NCBI GenBank assembly: GCA_025058175.1
Contig: JANXED010000001.1
Location: forward strand, 248,001-312,000
Origin: Candidatus Calditenuaceae archaeon
Lineage (GTDB): Archaea; Thermoproteota; Nitrososphaeria_A; Caldarchaeales; Calditenuaceae
Reading direction: 5' to 3'
Length of the DNA: 64,000 nucleotides
The position numbers were made by a program, and so were the translations under genes. The notes beneath the pieces are model-generated. The model searched no databases. It was not told the origin of the DNA and worked only from the letters and a program-made list of their open reading frames with translations. This document shows positions 8,492 through 16,575 of this stretch, piece by piece. Position 1 is the stretch's first letter; each line of letters opens with the position of its first letter.

Positions 8492-9559
8492 TTAGTACCT
8501 AAACGGCCAGAGCTTGAAATATTGCTTAACCTTTCTCAGCAGAGCTACAACACCATACGGCTCGGTTAGAATTATTACGATGATTATCGCCCCATATATA
8601 ACAAGTTTGAATGCCTCGACGTATGCAGATACTTCTGGTGAGATCACGTATAAATAAGTCACTGTAATGTATCTAATTCCCTCGCTCAGTATGATTATGA
8701 TAAACGAACCCAATATCGATCCCCATATCCGCCCTAATCCACCTAACAGAATTATTGCGATATATTCGATAGTGACTCTTAACTCAAAGTGACCAGGTAT
8801 TATTACTCTAACGAAATATACGTAGGTTGCACCAGCAAGTCCAGCATAGAACGAACTTATGGTAAAGGCCAACAACTTATATCTGTAGACATTTATACCC
8901 AAAACTTCTGCTGCGTTTTCATTATCACGTATCGCTACAAAAGCCCTTCCTATTCTACTTCTCATTAGATTGTGGGCTGTAATAATAGAGAATACAGCTA
9001 GACCAAGTGCGATGTAATAAAAGTAAAGGTTCCTAAAAGTCCCAGAGATAGTAAATGGTCCAAGAGCAACGTCCGGTAAGATGAATCCGTGTGGTACGCC
9101 TAGTAAGGGTGCAACCGACGGTAGATGTATTATGAAAAAGATGATGTAATGTGCTAGCAGAGTCGAAATAGCGAGGTAGAAGCCCTTAATACGTAATGAG
9201 GGGGCTCCGAAAACAAAGCCTGCACACGCAGCGGCGAGCCCTCCTATAAAGATCGCCGGAAGAAACTGTAGGCCCGCATACCTGGCGGCTACGGCGGCCG
9301 CGTATGCGCCTACAGCCATGAGCGCAGAGTGTCCAAGCGAAACCTGCCCTGCAAATCCCGTTAATATATTGAGTCCTATTGAACTAATAATAGCAATGAA
9401 AATGTAAATAGCAACGACGCTATAGTAAGTCGGAGTAATTAAAGGAAATACTAGTAACAGAATTGACCCGATTATCAGAGCTAAGCGTTCGATCGGTGTC
9501 CTAGCGATCGCTATCTCATCTTCATAACTCTTACTATAAATTCCGCTGGGTGCAGACAT
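8492..9559 (-). CDS. livM: Branched-chain amino acid-type ABC transporter permease LivM
   Basis: This is one of the two membrane permeases of the importer. The 355-residue protein is strongly hydrophobic, with about ten predicted membrane segments, and carries the LivM-family cytoplasmic segment TGFAGQVSLGHSALMAVGAY near residues 66-85 and the coupling-loop motif SRIGRAFVAIRDNENAAEVLG that contacts the ATPase. The start is separated from the upstream livH stop by only two bases. The coding sequence is markedly AT-rich with many ATA codons, unlike housekeeping genes in the window, which suggests recent transfer. Confidence 0.93.
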   Translation of the reverse strand: MSAPSGIYSKSYEDEIAIARTPIERLALIIGSILLLVFPLITPTYYSVVAIYIFIAIISSIGLNILTGFAGQVSLGHSALMAVGAYAAAVAARYAGLQFLPAIFIGGLAAACAGFVFGAPSLRIKGFYLAISTLLAHYIIFFIIHLPSVAPLLGVPHGFILPDVALGPFTISGTFRNLYFYYIALGLAVFSIITAHNLMRSRIGRAFVAIRDNENAAEVLGINVYRYKLLAFTISSFYAGLAGATYVYFVRVIIPGHFELRVTIEYIAIILLGGLGRIWGSILGSFIIIILSEGIRYITVTYLYVISPEVSAYVEAFKLVIYGAIIIVIILTEPYGVVALLRKVKQYFKLWPFRY

Positions 9560-9561
9560 CT

Positions 9562-10461
9562 CTAAATCCTCTCTATTCTTTCTGTCCCTAATAGACCGTA
9601 CGGTCTGATCATCATGACTATCAATGCAAGTAGCAGGGGAAAGGCATCACGGAACCCTGGACCCACCGAAGGTTCCAACAACCCACCTATCGATTCGCCA
9701 ACTCCTATCAAAATTGAGCCCAATATTGCGCCTCCGACGCTGTCCAGTCCTCCTACTATTGCTGCTACGTAAACTCTCAGGGCAACAAAAAGCAGATAGT
9801 AACTGACGAACCCGAAGACTCCAGACAACAGCACTCCTGCGACTGTGGAGGAGACTGCCGAGATAGTCCATGCCGTTGCTATGACTGTTCTCACGTTAAC
9901 GCCAAGGGCCATCGCTAAGGCCTGGTCTTCTCCTGCCGCCCTCATCGATAACCCTAACTTAGTTTTCTGATAGAACAGCAATAATACAGATACGAGGATA
10001 GTCGAGACCAAGGCGCTATATACTGATACTGACGGGAGGATAATTGGTCCGATTCGAATCGGTTCAGCTGGGAAGGAGACAGGGGCGGCCAGCGGAGTGA
10101 CCCCCCATATGAGCTGCGACGTACCCTGAAGGCTGATCCCTAACCCAATCGTTACCAAGATCGCCGCGAACACCGGCCTCGCCAGCAACGGTCTTAATAC
10201 CGCTCTTTCTATAAGCGGTCCTACTAGTCCGGTAGCGATAATTGCCAACATCAGTCCGATTATCAGATTGGATGCTACGAGGACCGTGAACGTATATGCG
10301 ACATATGCCCCAATGAGTAACAGCTCTCCCTGTGCGAAGTTAACCACTCGACTCGACCTGTATATGATATTGAACCCTAGCGTTAATGGTGCGTACAAGG
10401 TTCCAGTTAACGCGCCCGCGATTAGAATCTGCGTTAACGTTATAAGATCTAGAGTTGCCAT
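9562..10461 (-). CDS. livH: Branched-chain amino acid-type ABC transporter permease LivH
   Basis: The second permease of the transporter, 299 residues, with eight or so membrane segments. Family features are the N-terminal TGTLYAPLTLGFNIIYRSSRVVNFAQGE, here split as TLYAPLTLGFNIIYRSS and VNFAQGELLLIGAY, and the coupling segment KTKLGLSMRAAGEDQALAMA near residue 165. It lies between the acyl-CoA ligase gene and livM with very short gaps, so all are likely one transcript. AT-rich composition matches livM and livG. LivH and LivM form the heterodimeric channel; substrate specificity comes from LivK. Confidence 0.93.
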   Translation of the reverse strand: MATLDLITLTQILIAGALTGTLYAPLTLGFNIIYRSSRVVNFAQGELLLIGAYVAYTFTVLVASNLIIGLMLAIIATGLVGPLIERAVLRPLLARPVFAAILVTIGLGISLQGTSQLIWGVTPLAAPVSFPAEPIRIGPIILPSVSVYSALVSTILVSVLLLFYQKTKLGLSMRAAGEDQALAMALGVNVRTVIATAWTISAVSSTVAGVLLSGVFGFVSYYLLFVALRVYVAAIVGGLDSVGGAILGSILIGVGESIGGLLEPSVGPGFRDAFPLLLALIVMMIRPYGLLGTERIERI

Positions 10462-10465
10462 CAGA

Positions 10466-12376
10466 TTATCCCTCGATTCTCCTTATTTTAAGCCTAGATT
10501 GCAAAATAGCGGTAGTCCCATCTCTATAAGTGACTTGAACCCTTGCGTCAACGCCTTCCTCATCGGAGTACAATGCATTGAGGATCTCACCATACCGTTG
10601 ATATACGAACTTCCGACGTAATTTCCGGGTTCTAGTGAGCTCCAAATCATCAGCGTCTAACTCCTTATGTAGTATTGTAAATCTTCTCACCCTCATCTTT
10701 TCTGGTAAAATGCGATTAATTCTAGTCACTTCTCCTGCTAACAATTCATAAACCTCGGGTTTTTGGGAAAGGTCCGCGTAATCGCTGAACGAGATCCCTT
10801 GACGTTCAGCCCATTTTGAGACGTTTTCGAAATCGATGTTCAGGATCGCGACCAAGTGCGGCTTGCCCTCCCCATAGACAACCGCCTCTTTTATGAAGGG
10901 GCTGAATTTCAGCTTGTTCTCTATGTACTGTGGCGAGAACTTTGTACCGTCTGCCATAGTCATTAAATCACCAAGCCTGTCGATTACTACTAAGTGACCG
11001 TCCTCATCTATCACGCCTATGTCGCCGGTGTGTAGCCATCCGTCGGCTAAGGTCCTTCTGGTCGAGTCCAGATCTTTGTGGTATCCTATGAAAACATTCT
11101 CTCCTTTAATGAGTATCTCACCGGTCTCAGAGATCTTGATCTCAACGCCCGGCACAGGTCTGCCGCAAGTTCCAACTTTGATGTCCTCACCCTGATGGGT
11201 AGCGCCTAGCGCAGCCGACTCCGTCGTACCATACACTTCCCTCAAGTTCACCCCTAATGCTCTGAAGAAAATGAAATAATCGGCGCCTAATGCGCCACCC
11301 CCTGTTGCTGCAAACCTGACCCTCTTGAGTCCGTACTTATCAAGAATCGGTCGGTATGTTAGCCAATAAAAGATCCATCGCATCAATTGCAAGTAGAACG
11401 GAATCGGTTCCTTTCTTAGTTGTTTCTCGACTATATCATGTGCTATTGACATGCCTATGTCGTAAACCTTGCGCTTCAACCATGTTGAATCTGAGGCTCT
11501 GAACATAATATCGGACGCTATTCTCTCCCACATCCTAGGAGGTCCAGCGATCCTAGTAGGCGCGATCTCGCGGAGATCACTCATCGCGGTCTCAGGTTCT
11601 TCAGGGAAGTTGTAAGTCACCCCTCCAAGTATGGAAATGATTATCTGGATCTGCTCACCAATCCATGCGAATGGTAGGATCGATACATAGTCCTCATTAG
11701 CGCTTAGCGGAGCGACCTCTATCCATTTCTGTGCTGAGAATATTAGATTTCTGTGAGTGAGCATAGCCAACTTCGGGACCACCCCCGTTGTGCCAGAAGT
11801 CAGACAGAGCAGTGCTACATCGTCCGCCCTTCCACTGTACACAATGTCTTCGAGTACTTTCGATTCACCGTCCTCGACTGCTTTCTTGCCTATCACCTGA
11901 AGTTGGGAGAAACTCATCAGCATGGGGTCCTCGTAATGTCTCATGCCTCTCTCGTCGACGTATATGATTTTACGTAAAGTAGGGACTTGATCCTTAATCT
12001 GTAATACCTTATCCACTTGCTCTTGGTCGTATGCTAATATTACTTTGCTGTCAGACCGCCTCAATAACTCAGCTATCTGATCTGGAAGAAAGTCAGGGTA
12101 CAACGGCACGGGACATCCCCCGATGGCTTGAGTAGCAAGCTCCGTGAACAGGAGCTCCCTGTGATTATCACCTAAAATCGCCACTTTATCCTCTTTGCCC
12201 ACACCTAAGTGCATCAGTCCTAGCGCAGTCTTCCTCACCTCCTCCGCGTACTGGCTCCACGTGAGCGTCTGCCATATTCCCAGCTTCTTCTCACGCACGG
12301 CAGGGGCTCTACCGTGTGTCTTCACCCTATCGAAGAGGAGCTGCGGAATCGTGTCACCTTTAAGCAACGCTTTCAC
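10466..12376 (-). CDS. AMP-forming acyl-CoA ligase (long-chain type) within the transporter operon
   Basis: The 636-residue enzyme belongs to the adenylate-forming long-chain acyl-CoA synthetase group. Visible motifs: P-loop LTSGTTGVVPKLAMLTH near residue 200, the A4/A5 motif EVYGTTESAA near 382, WLHTGDIG with the hinge IDRLGD near 455-475, and the ADGTKFSPQYIEN loop. A C-terminal lysine motif of the usual PKTRTGK type is not obvious; the region reads LTRTRKLRRKFV, as in Faa/FadD15-like enzymes. The gene sits between livG and livH and overlaps livG by 17 bases. This order, ATPase-ligase-permease-permease-binding protein-ATPase, is known in bacteria and suggests that the imported acid is activated to its CoA thioester on entry. 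The substrate is unknown. Confidence 0.88.
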   Translation of the reverse strand: MKALLKGDTIPQLLFDRVKTHGRAPAVREKKLGIWQTLTWSQYAEEVRKTALGLMHLGVGKEDKVAILGDNHRELLFTELATQAIGGCPVPLYPDFLPDQIAELLRRSDSKVILAYDQEQVDKVLQIKDQVPTLRKIIYVDERGMRHYEDPMLMSFSQLQVIGKKAVEDGESKVLEDIVYSGRADDVALLCLTSGTTGVVPKLAMLTHRNLIFSAQKWIEVAPLSANEDYVSILPFAWIGEQIQIIISILGGVTYNFPEEPETAMSDLREIAPTRIAGPPRMWERIASDIMFRASDSTWLKRKVYDIGMSIAHDIVEKQLRKEPIPFYLQLMRWIFYWLTYRPILDKYGLKRVRFAATGGGALGADYFIFFRALGVNLREVYGTTESAALGATHQGEDIKVGTCGRPVPGVEIKISETGEILIKGENVFIGYHKDLDSTRRTLADGWLHTGDIGVIDEDGHLVVIDRLGDLMTMADGTKFSPQYIENKLKFSPFIKEAVVYGEGKPHLVAILNIDFENVSKWAERQGISFSDYADLSQKPEVYELLAGEVTRINRILPEKMRVRRFTILHKELDADDLELTRTRKLRRKFVYQRYGEILNALYSDEEGVDARVQVTYRDGTTAILQSRLKIRRIEG

Positions 12377-13136
12377 CTACGTAAGCCCTGACAACTCTCA
12401 TGTCCTTGAACACCTCCTGCGGTCTTCCCTCCGCGATCTTCATACCCCTGTCCATTACCATGACCGTATGGGAGAGGTCTTTAACTACGCTCATGTCATG
12501 TTCGACCAAAATTATCGTGATTCCCCTTTCTTCATTGATGTCTATGATATACCTACACATGTCCTCCTTCTCTTCTATGCTCATACCAGACATCGGCTCG
12601 TCTAACAGTAGGAGTTCTGGTTCCAAAGCAAGCGCCCTGCCTAACGCAACACGCTTCTGAATGCCTATCGGTAAGGCTCCCGCAGGAAACTTCCTGTACT
12701 TCTCTAGATTCAAGAAATCTATAATTTCTTCTACAATTGCTCTATTCCGTACTTCCTCGTGTTTTGCAGGCCCTATGAAGAGTGCACATAAGATAGGATT
12801 TGCGTTCATCTTAATGTGCCTGCCCGTCATTATATTATCAATGACTGACATACTCCTGTAAATTTCGATACCCTGAAACACCCTTGCGATGCCGATTTGT
12901 GCTCTCTTGTGTGGCGACAAATCAGTTATTTCTCTGCCGTTAAAAATTATCCTTCCCCTCTGTGGTTTGTAAAAGCCGTTTATACAGTTTAGAACTGAGG
13001 TCTTACCAGCGCCGTTTGGACCTATGATCGAGTAGATCTGCCCCGACGGAACCCTGAAGCTTAGGTTCTGAACCGCCGTGACCCCTCCGAAGCTGAGGTT
13101 CAAGTCGATGACCTGAAGGGTGTATTCACCGCTCAT
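12360..13136 (-). CDS. livG: Branched-chain amino acid-type ABC transporter, ATP-binding protein LivG
   Basis: The second ATPase of the importer, 258 residues. Walker A is IGPNGAGKTS near residues 38-47, Walker B ELLLLDEPMSG and the switch histidine is in ILVEHDMSVV. The usual LSGGQ signature is replaced by LPIGIQKRV, as in other LivG proteins found next to AMP-ligase genes. It is the first firmly recognised gene of the operon and overlaps the ligase gene downstream. A purine-rich GAGAGGTGG precedes the ATG. Composition is AT-rich compared with flanking genes. Confidence 0.93.
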   Translation of the reverse strand: MSGEYTLQVIDLNLSFGGVTAVQNLSFRVPSGQIYSIIGPNGAGKTSVLNCINGFYKPQRGRIIFNGREITDLSPHKRAQIGIARVFQGIEIYRSMSVIDNIMTGRHIKMNANPILCALFIGPAKHEEVRNRAIVEEIIDFLNLEKYRKFPAGALPIGIQKRVALGRALALEPELLLLDEPMSGMSIEEKEDMCRYIIDINEERGITIILVEHDMSVVKDLSHTVMVMDRGMKIAEGRPQEVFKDMRVVRAYVGESVA

Positions 13137-13139
13137 TCA

Positions 13140-13412
13140 TCATCCACCTCTCTCCGCCCGATCGGTCCGGGAGACGTAATGAGTCGGTGACAACGTAGGT
13201 CCTCCGGCGACTGGCACTACGGAAGCGATCAACAACTGCGATCTTCTAAACGGCGTGAGGCCCTCGTGAATTACCCACCTTTCACGCTCACCGGCCTGCA
13301 TCGGAATTACATCGCCGCCGGAGGCTGCAGAGCGAGATGTCGCTAATTCCGCAATGGTCCGCACGACGGACCGGGACATCATCGCTAACCCGCAATGATA
13401 GGGAGATAGCAC
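13140..13412 (-). CDS. Doubtful small ORF at the head of the liv transcript
   Basis: A GTG-initiated frame of about 90 codons (or TTG one codon earlier) begins within ten bases of the transcription start predicted from the TATA box at 13445-13454, and ends in two tandem TGA codons just before the livG ATG. It has no recognisable domain and its composition (serine-, arginine- and glycine-rich, with no clear hydrophobic core) is not persuasive. It may be a leaderless first cistron, a degraded gene or part of an untranslated leader. Confidence 0.25.
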   Translation of the reverse strand: MLSPYHCGLAMMSRSVVRTIAELATSRSAASGGDVIPMQAGERERWVIHEGLTPFRRSQLLIASVVPVAGGPTLSPTHYVSRTDRAERGG

Positions 13413-13442
13413 CAAAGCCTCGCGAAAGGTCTTTTTGTACCT

Positions 13443-13455
13443 CCGATATTAATGT
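13443..13455 (-). promoter_or_regulatory. Candidate promoter of the liv operon
   Basis: The minus strand reads acattaatatcgg, a fair archaeal TATA element. Transcription would begin near 13420, about 280 bases before livG, so either a small ORF or a long leader precedes livG. Confidence 0.4.
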
Positions 13456-13584
13456 TTCACTCTTCCATTTATCATCGAGATAAGGTGAACTCGGGAATCC
13501 GCAAACAGGGGCCGGAGCCCCAGATGGAGGTTCACCGCGTCGCGCTCAATCCGCCCTCCCACCATTTCGCCCTGCACGAAAGGG

Positions 13585-14598
13585 TCAGTATCCGGCGAAG
13601 CAGGTTATGAACTCCTCCCACCACTTCGCGGACGGATCGTAAGGGCTGTAAAGCATCACACTGTCGGCCATCCCGTCGTACCTCCTCTTGATCTCACGTG
13701 CGACCTCGTCGGGCTCGCCCTCGAGGGCGAACTCGGTGAAGACTTCGTCGGTCACCAGGTTCTGCATCTCCCGCCACTTCCCCTTGAGCGAGAGCTCGTG
13801 AAGACTTTCGGAAAGGTCCCCCAACCCGCTCGCCTCGAGCACGCCCCGATAGGTCCTCGTCGAGGCGTAGAAGGCGATCTGCGACCTCAGTTGCTCCTTG
13901 GCCCGTTCTATCTCCTCTCGGTCCTTCCCGACTGCGGCGAACGCAGGAACAGTGACGTCGACGTCTTCTCTGCTCCGGCCAGCGGACTCGAGTCCCTTCT
14001 TCAGGGAGGGCAGTACGACCTCCTTCAGGTACTTCAGGCTATGGAAGGGGTGGACCATCAATCCCTGACACAGAAGGCCCGCGAGCTTGACCATTGCCTT
14101 GTTGACTCCCGCCAGATAGATCGGGATCTCGGGGCGCTCTATGGGGCCGGGGTCGAAGAACGGAGTCATCAGGCTGATCCTATAGAACTTCCCCTCGTAT
14201 CGCAACGGTTCGCCGTATTGCCAGCAACTCCAGACCGCCCTTATCGCCTCTATCGTCTCCTTCATCTTCGCGATGGGCGACTCCCACTTCATCCCGAACC
14301 TCCGCTCGATGTGGCCCTTCACCTGGCTGCCGAGACCGAGGACGAACCGGCCGCCGCTAAGGGCCTGGAGGTCCCACGCGGCGTAGGCGAGAGCAGTCGG
14401 GCTCCTCGCGAACGCAACGGTTATGCCCGTTCCGACGACCGACCTCTCGGTATGCTGGATCACGACCGAGGCCTGTATCAGCGAGTCGTGCGAGGTCTCG
14501 CTGACCCAGAGCGTGTGAAAGCCCGCGCCGTCTGCTGCACGTGACAAAGTAGCCAACTTCCTGATGTCGTCTGCGTGAATGATGGCGTCCAAGTCCAT
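13585..14598 (-). CDS. Luciferase-like (LLM) flavin- or F420-dependent oxidoreductase
   Basis: A 337-residue member of the bacterial luciferase-like monooxygenase superfamily, most like the F420-dependent subgroup. Visible segments: an N-terminal barrel strand with GFHTLWVSETSHDS, TGITVAFARSPTALAYAAWD near residue 70, and GGRFVLGLGSQVKGHIERRFGM near 95, which I shorten to its family core GRFVLGLGSQ. I start it at the ATG at 14598, which aligns with the usual family N-terminus; an open frame continues 45 codons further upstream without family similarity. It flanks the AT-rich liv island but has ordinary GC content. The substrate is unknown; flavin use is an alternative to F420. Confidence 0.8.
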   Translation of the reverse strand: MDLDAIIHADDIRKLATLSRAADGAGFHTLWVSETSHDSLIQASVVIQHTERSVVGTGITVAFARSPTALAYAAWDLQALSGGRFVLGLGSQVKGHIERRFGMKWESPIAKMKETIEAIRAVWSCWQYGEPLRYEGKFYRISLMTPFFDPGPIERPEIPIYLAGVNKAMVKLAGLLCQGLMVHPFHSLKYLKEVVLPSLKKGLESAGRSREDVDVTVPAFAAVGKDREEIERAKEQLRSQIAFYASTRTYRGVLEASGLGDLSESLHELSLKGKWREMQNLVTDEVFTEFALEGEPDEVAREIKRRYDGMADSVMLYSPYDPSAKWWEEFITCFAGY

Positions 14599-14861
14599 CG
14601 ACTCGACCTCCTGCCGGTGGAGTCCGGGTTCTGGACTTAACGGTTGCTCCACAGATACCCGAAGGGCGCGGCCCGGTTGGGGCATGATCGGGAAGCCGTT
14701 CGGGGACCACATGGGCCAGCTGCACGCCGTCACGATTGCCTCCTCTCACCTATGTCATACTGAGTACCGGGTCGGCTCGGCTCTTCCCTCCTCACAGGTC
14801 AGTCTGGAGCGACCGGCCTCATCCCCACATCACGTTCCCTCGGCGACTTAATGTGGTTTCG

Positions 14862-14869
14862 TTTATAAC
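14862..14869 (+). promoter_or_regulatory. TATA box of tRNA-Val
   Basis: The sequence tttataac lies about 26 bases before the mature 5' end of the tRNA, the normal archaeal spacing. Confidence 0.6.
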
Positions 14870-14891
14870 TAGGCGAGACGCCCGTCAGGAA

Positions 14892-14963
14892 GGGGCCGTG
14901 GTCTAGAGGTATGACGCCGCCCTGACGCGGCGGAGGTCGCCGGTTCGAGTCCGGCCGGCCCCA
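14892..14963 (+). tRNA. tRNA-Val (GAC)
   Basis: The 72-base gene folds into a standard cloverleaf: acceptor stem GGGGCCG/CGGCCCC, anticodon stem CCGCC/GGCGG around loop CTGACGC (anticodon GAC), and T arm GCCGG-TTCGAGT-CCGGC. The discriminator is A. No CCA is encoded and there is no intron. All stems pair without mismatch in the acceptor, anticodon and T arms. Confidence 0.95.
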
Positions 14964-15049
14964 ATTCGCTTATGGATTGGAGGAGCTGAGTCGGTCTATT
15001 ACGGATAAATATCGAGGCCTGAGAGAGGCCAATGGAGGTGATGTAGGTC

Positions 15050-16009
15050 GTGGCGTCGGCGGTAGGGGTGTCGCTGCTCAAGCTCAGGCTGACGATGGCG
15101 ACCGTATGGTTCGCGGTCTTCGGGGCCGCGGCGCTGATACTCACGGCGATAATCCTCTACCTCGGGCTGCCCACGTTTTACGTCTACGGAGTTATCGGCT
15201 TCGTGTTGGTCTTGAACCTCCTCCAATGGCTCTTCGGGCCCTACGTGATAAATGCGGTCTACCACGCGAGGCCAGCTGATCCGGTCTCCGAGGGTTGGCT
15301 CTATGAGTCCGTCAGGAACCTAGCACAGCGCAGCGGCCTCTCGAGGGAGCCGAAGGTCATGGTCGCCGAGATGGACCTCCCCAACGCCTTCGCGTACGGC
15401 AGCCCGTTGACGGGACCGATGGTCGCGGTGACTCGTGGGATCCTGAGGAGGCTTCCCCGCGACGAGCTGGAGGCGGTCCTCGCCCATGAGGTCGGACACC
15501 TGAAGCACAGGGACGTCGTGGTGATGCTGATGATCAGCCTTCTTCCCGCGATCATCTACTACATCGGATACTCCCTTTACATGTCCGGAGTAATAGGAGG
15601 AGGCAGGAGGAACGGAGGCGCCTACGCCCTGCTCGCGGGGCTAGCCCTAATCGCCCTGAGCTTCGTCTTCAACATCTTCGTCTTCCTGATGAGCAGGCTC
15701 AGGGAGTACTACGCGGACTCGCACGCGGCGCTGGTGGTCCAAGACGGCGCGAGGAAGCTCCAGAGGGCGCTGGTCAGGATAATGGCCTTGACTGGTAGGG
15801 TGAGGCCCGAGGAGCGCGTGAAGTCTGAGACGCTGAAGATGTTCTTCATCTCAGACCCCGAGGCGTTCATCGACCCCGACGTGAACGTCGACGCGGTGAT
15901 CGAGAGGCTCCGGAGGACCAGGCCGGGCCCGCTGGCTGACCTCTTCAGCACGCATCCGCATCCGGCGAAGAGGATACAGCACCTCGACAGGTTCATCGGC
16001 GCCTATTGA
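15050..16009 (+). CDS. htpX: HtpX-like M48 membrane metalloprotease
   Basis: A zinc-dependent integral-membrane endopeptidase that removes damaged or misfolded membrane proteins. The 319-residue protein has two N-terminal membrane segments (about residues 18-65), the catalytic helix HEVGHLKHRD near residue 146 (HExxH), two more hydrophobic segments, and the third ligand helix with REYYADSHAA near residue 222. The conserved NAFAYGSP segment precedes the active site. The GTG start is preceded by GGAGGTGAT and a TATA-like gataaatatc upstream. It is followed, on the opposite strand, by a DtxR-like regulator and a second membrane protease. Confidence 0.93.
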   Translation: MASAVGVSLLKLRLTMATVWFAVFGAAALILTAIILYLGLPTFYVYGVIGFVLVLNLLQWLFGPYVINAVYHARPADPVSEGWLYESVRNLAQRSGLSREPKVMVAEMDLPNAFAYGSPLTGPMVAVTRGILRRLPRDELEAVLAHEVGHLKHRDVVVMLMISLLPAIIYYIGYSLYMSGVIGGGRRNGGAYALLAGLALIALSFVFNIFVFLMSRLREYYADSHAALVVQDGARKLQRALVRIMALTGRVRPEERVKSETLKMFFISDPEAFIDPDVNVDAVIERLRRTRPGPLADLFSTHPHPAKRIQHLDRFIGAY

Positions 16010-16041
16010 CGCGAAGGCTTACGGATCGCAGCTCTACGAGA

Positions 16042-16521
16042 CTACTGTCCCGAGGGCTCCCGCAGTAGTTCCGGCCTCCGCCTGAAGAGCTCTAGGACCT
16101 CGACCAACCTCTTCAAGGTAAGAGCGCTCAGCCCGTGCTCCAGGTATTCGGCCTCGGCCTCGGCGACCTCCTCCGGGACCCCCAGGACCCTCAAGAGCTC
16201 AACCAGGACGTCGTGCCTGCGTAGGACCTCCGATGCCAGCCTCCGGCCGCTTTCGGTGAGCACGAAGCCCCTGTACCGCTCGTAGCTGATGTATCCGAGC
16301 TCGTGGAGCCTCTTGAGCATCTTAGTCACGGCGGGGAGCTTGACGTTCAGGTGCGAGGCGACGTCTGATGAAGTGGCGTAGCCCTTCACCCTCTCCAGCG
16401 CGTAGATCACCTCAAGGTAGTCCTCGACGTCCGGCTGGTGCTTCCTCCCGGCACGTCTTACCCGCTTGATCTGCTGGAGGATCGCGGCCTCCCTGCCAGC
16501 CTCGCCCCCCAAATCACGCAT
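16042..16521 (-). CDS. DtxR/MntR-family metal-dependent transcriptional regulator
   Basis: The 159-residue protein has the DtxR winged helix: VEDYLEVIYALER near residues 31-43, the recognition region SSDVASHLNVKLPAVTKML, and the wing YERYRGFVLTESG, followed by the dimerisation/metal-binding helix with RRHDVLVELLRVLGV and EAEAEYLEHGLS, where histidine and glutamate ligands fall at expected places. There is no SH3-like C-terminal domain, so it is a short, two-domain MntR-like form. It lies 54 bases after the AN1-protease gene on the same strand and may be cotranscribed. Iron or manganese sensing is the family norm; target genes are not visible. The start could be a few codons downstream. Confidence 0.85.
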   Translation of the reverse strand: MRDLGGEAGREAAILQQIKRVRRAGRKHQPDVEDYLEVIYALERVKGYATSSDVASHLNVKLPAVTKMLKRLHELGYISYERYRGFVLTESGRRLASEVLRRHDVLVELLRVLGVPEEVAEAEAEYLEHGLSALTLKRLVEVLELFRRRPELLREPSGQ

Positions 16522-16575
16522 ACCGCGATGACCCGCTATATCTCCGTTGGTCGAATCCCGAGTCTGTAGGAGGAA

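Larger units (their letters stand above)
13137..13584. other. Gene-poor stretch upstream of the liv operon
   Basis: The stretch between livG and the luciferase-like gene holds the likely liv promoter (TATA at 13445-13454 on the minus strand) and a 91-codon minus-strand frame of doubtful status. Between 13456 and 13584 I see nothing recognisable. Confidence 0.5.
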
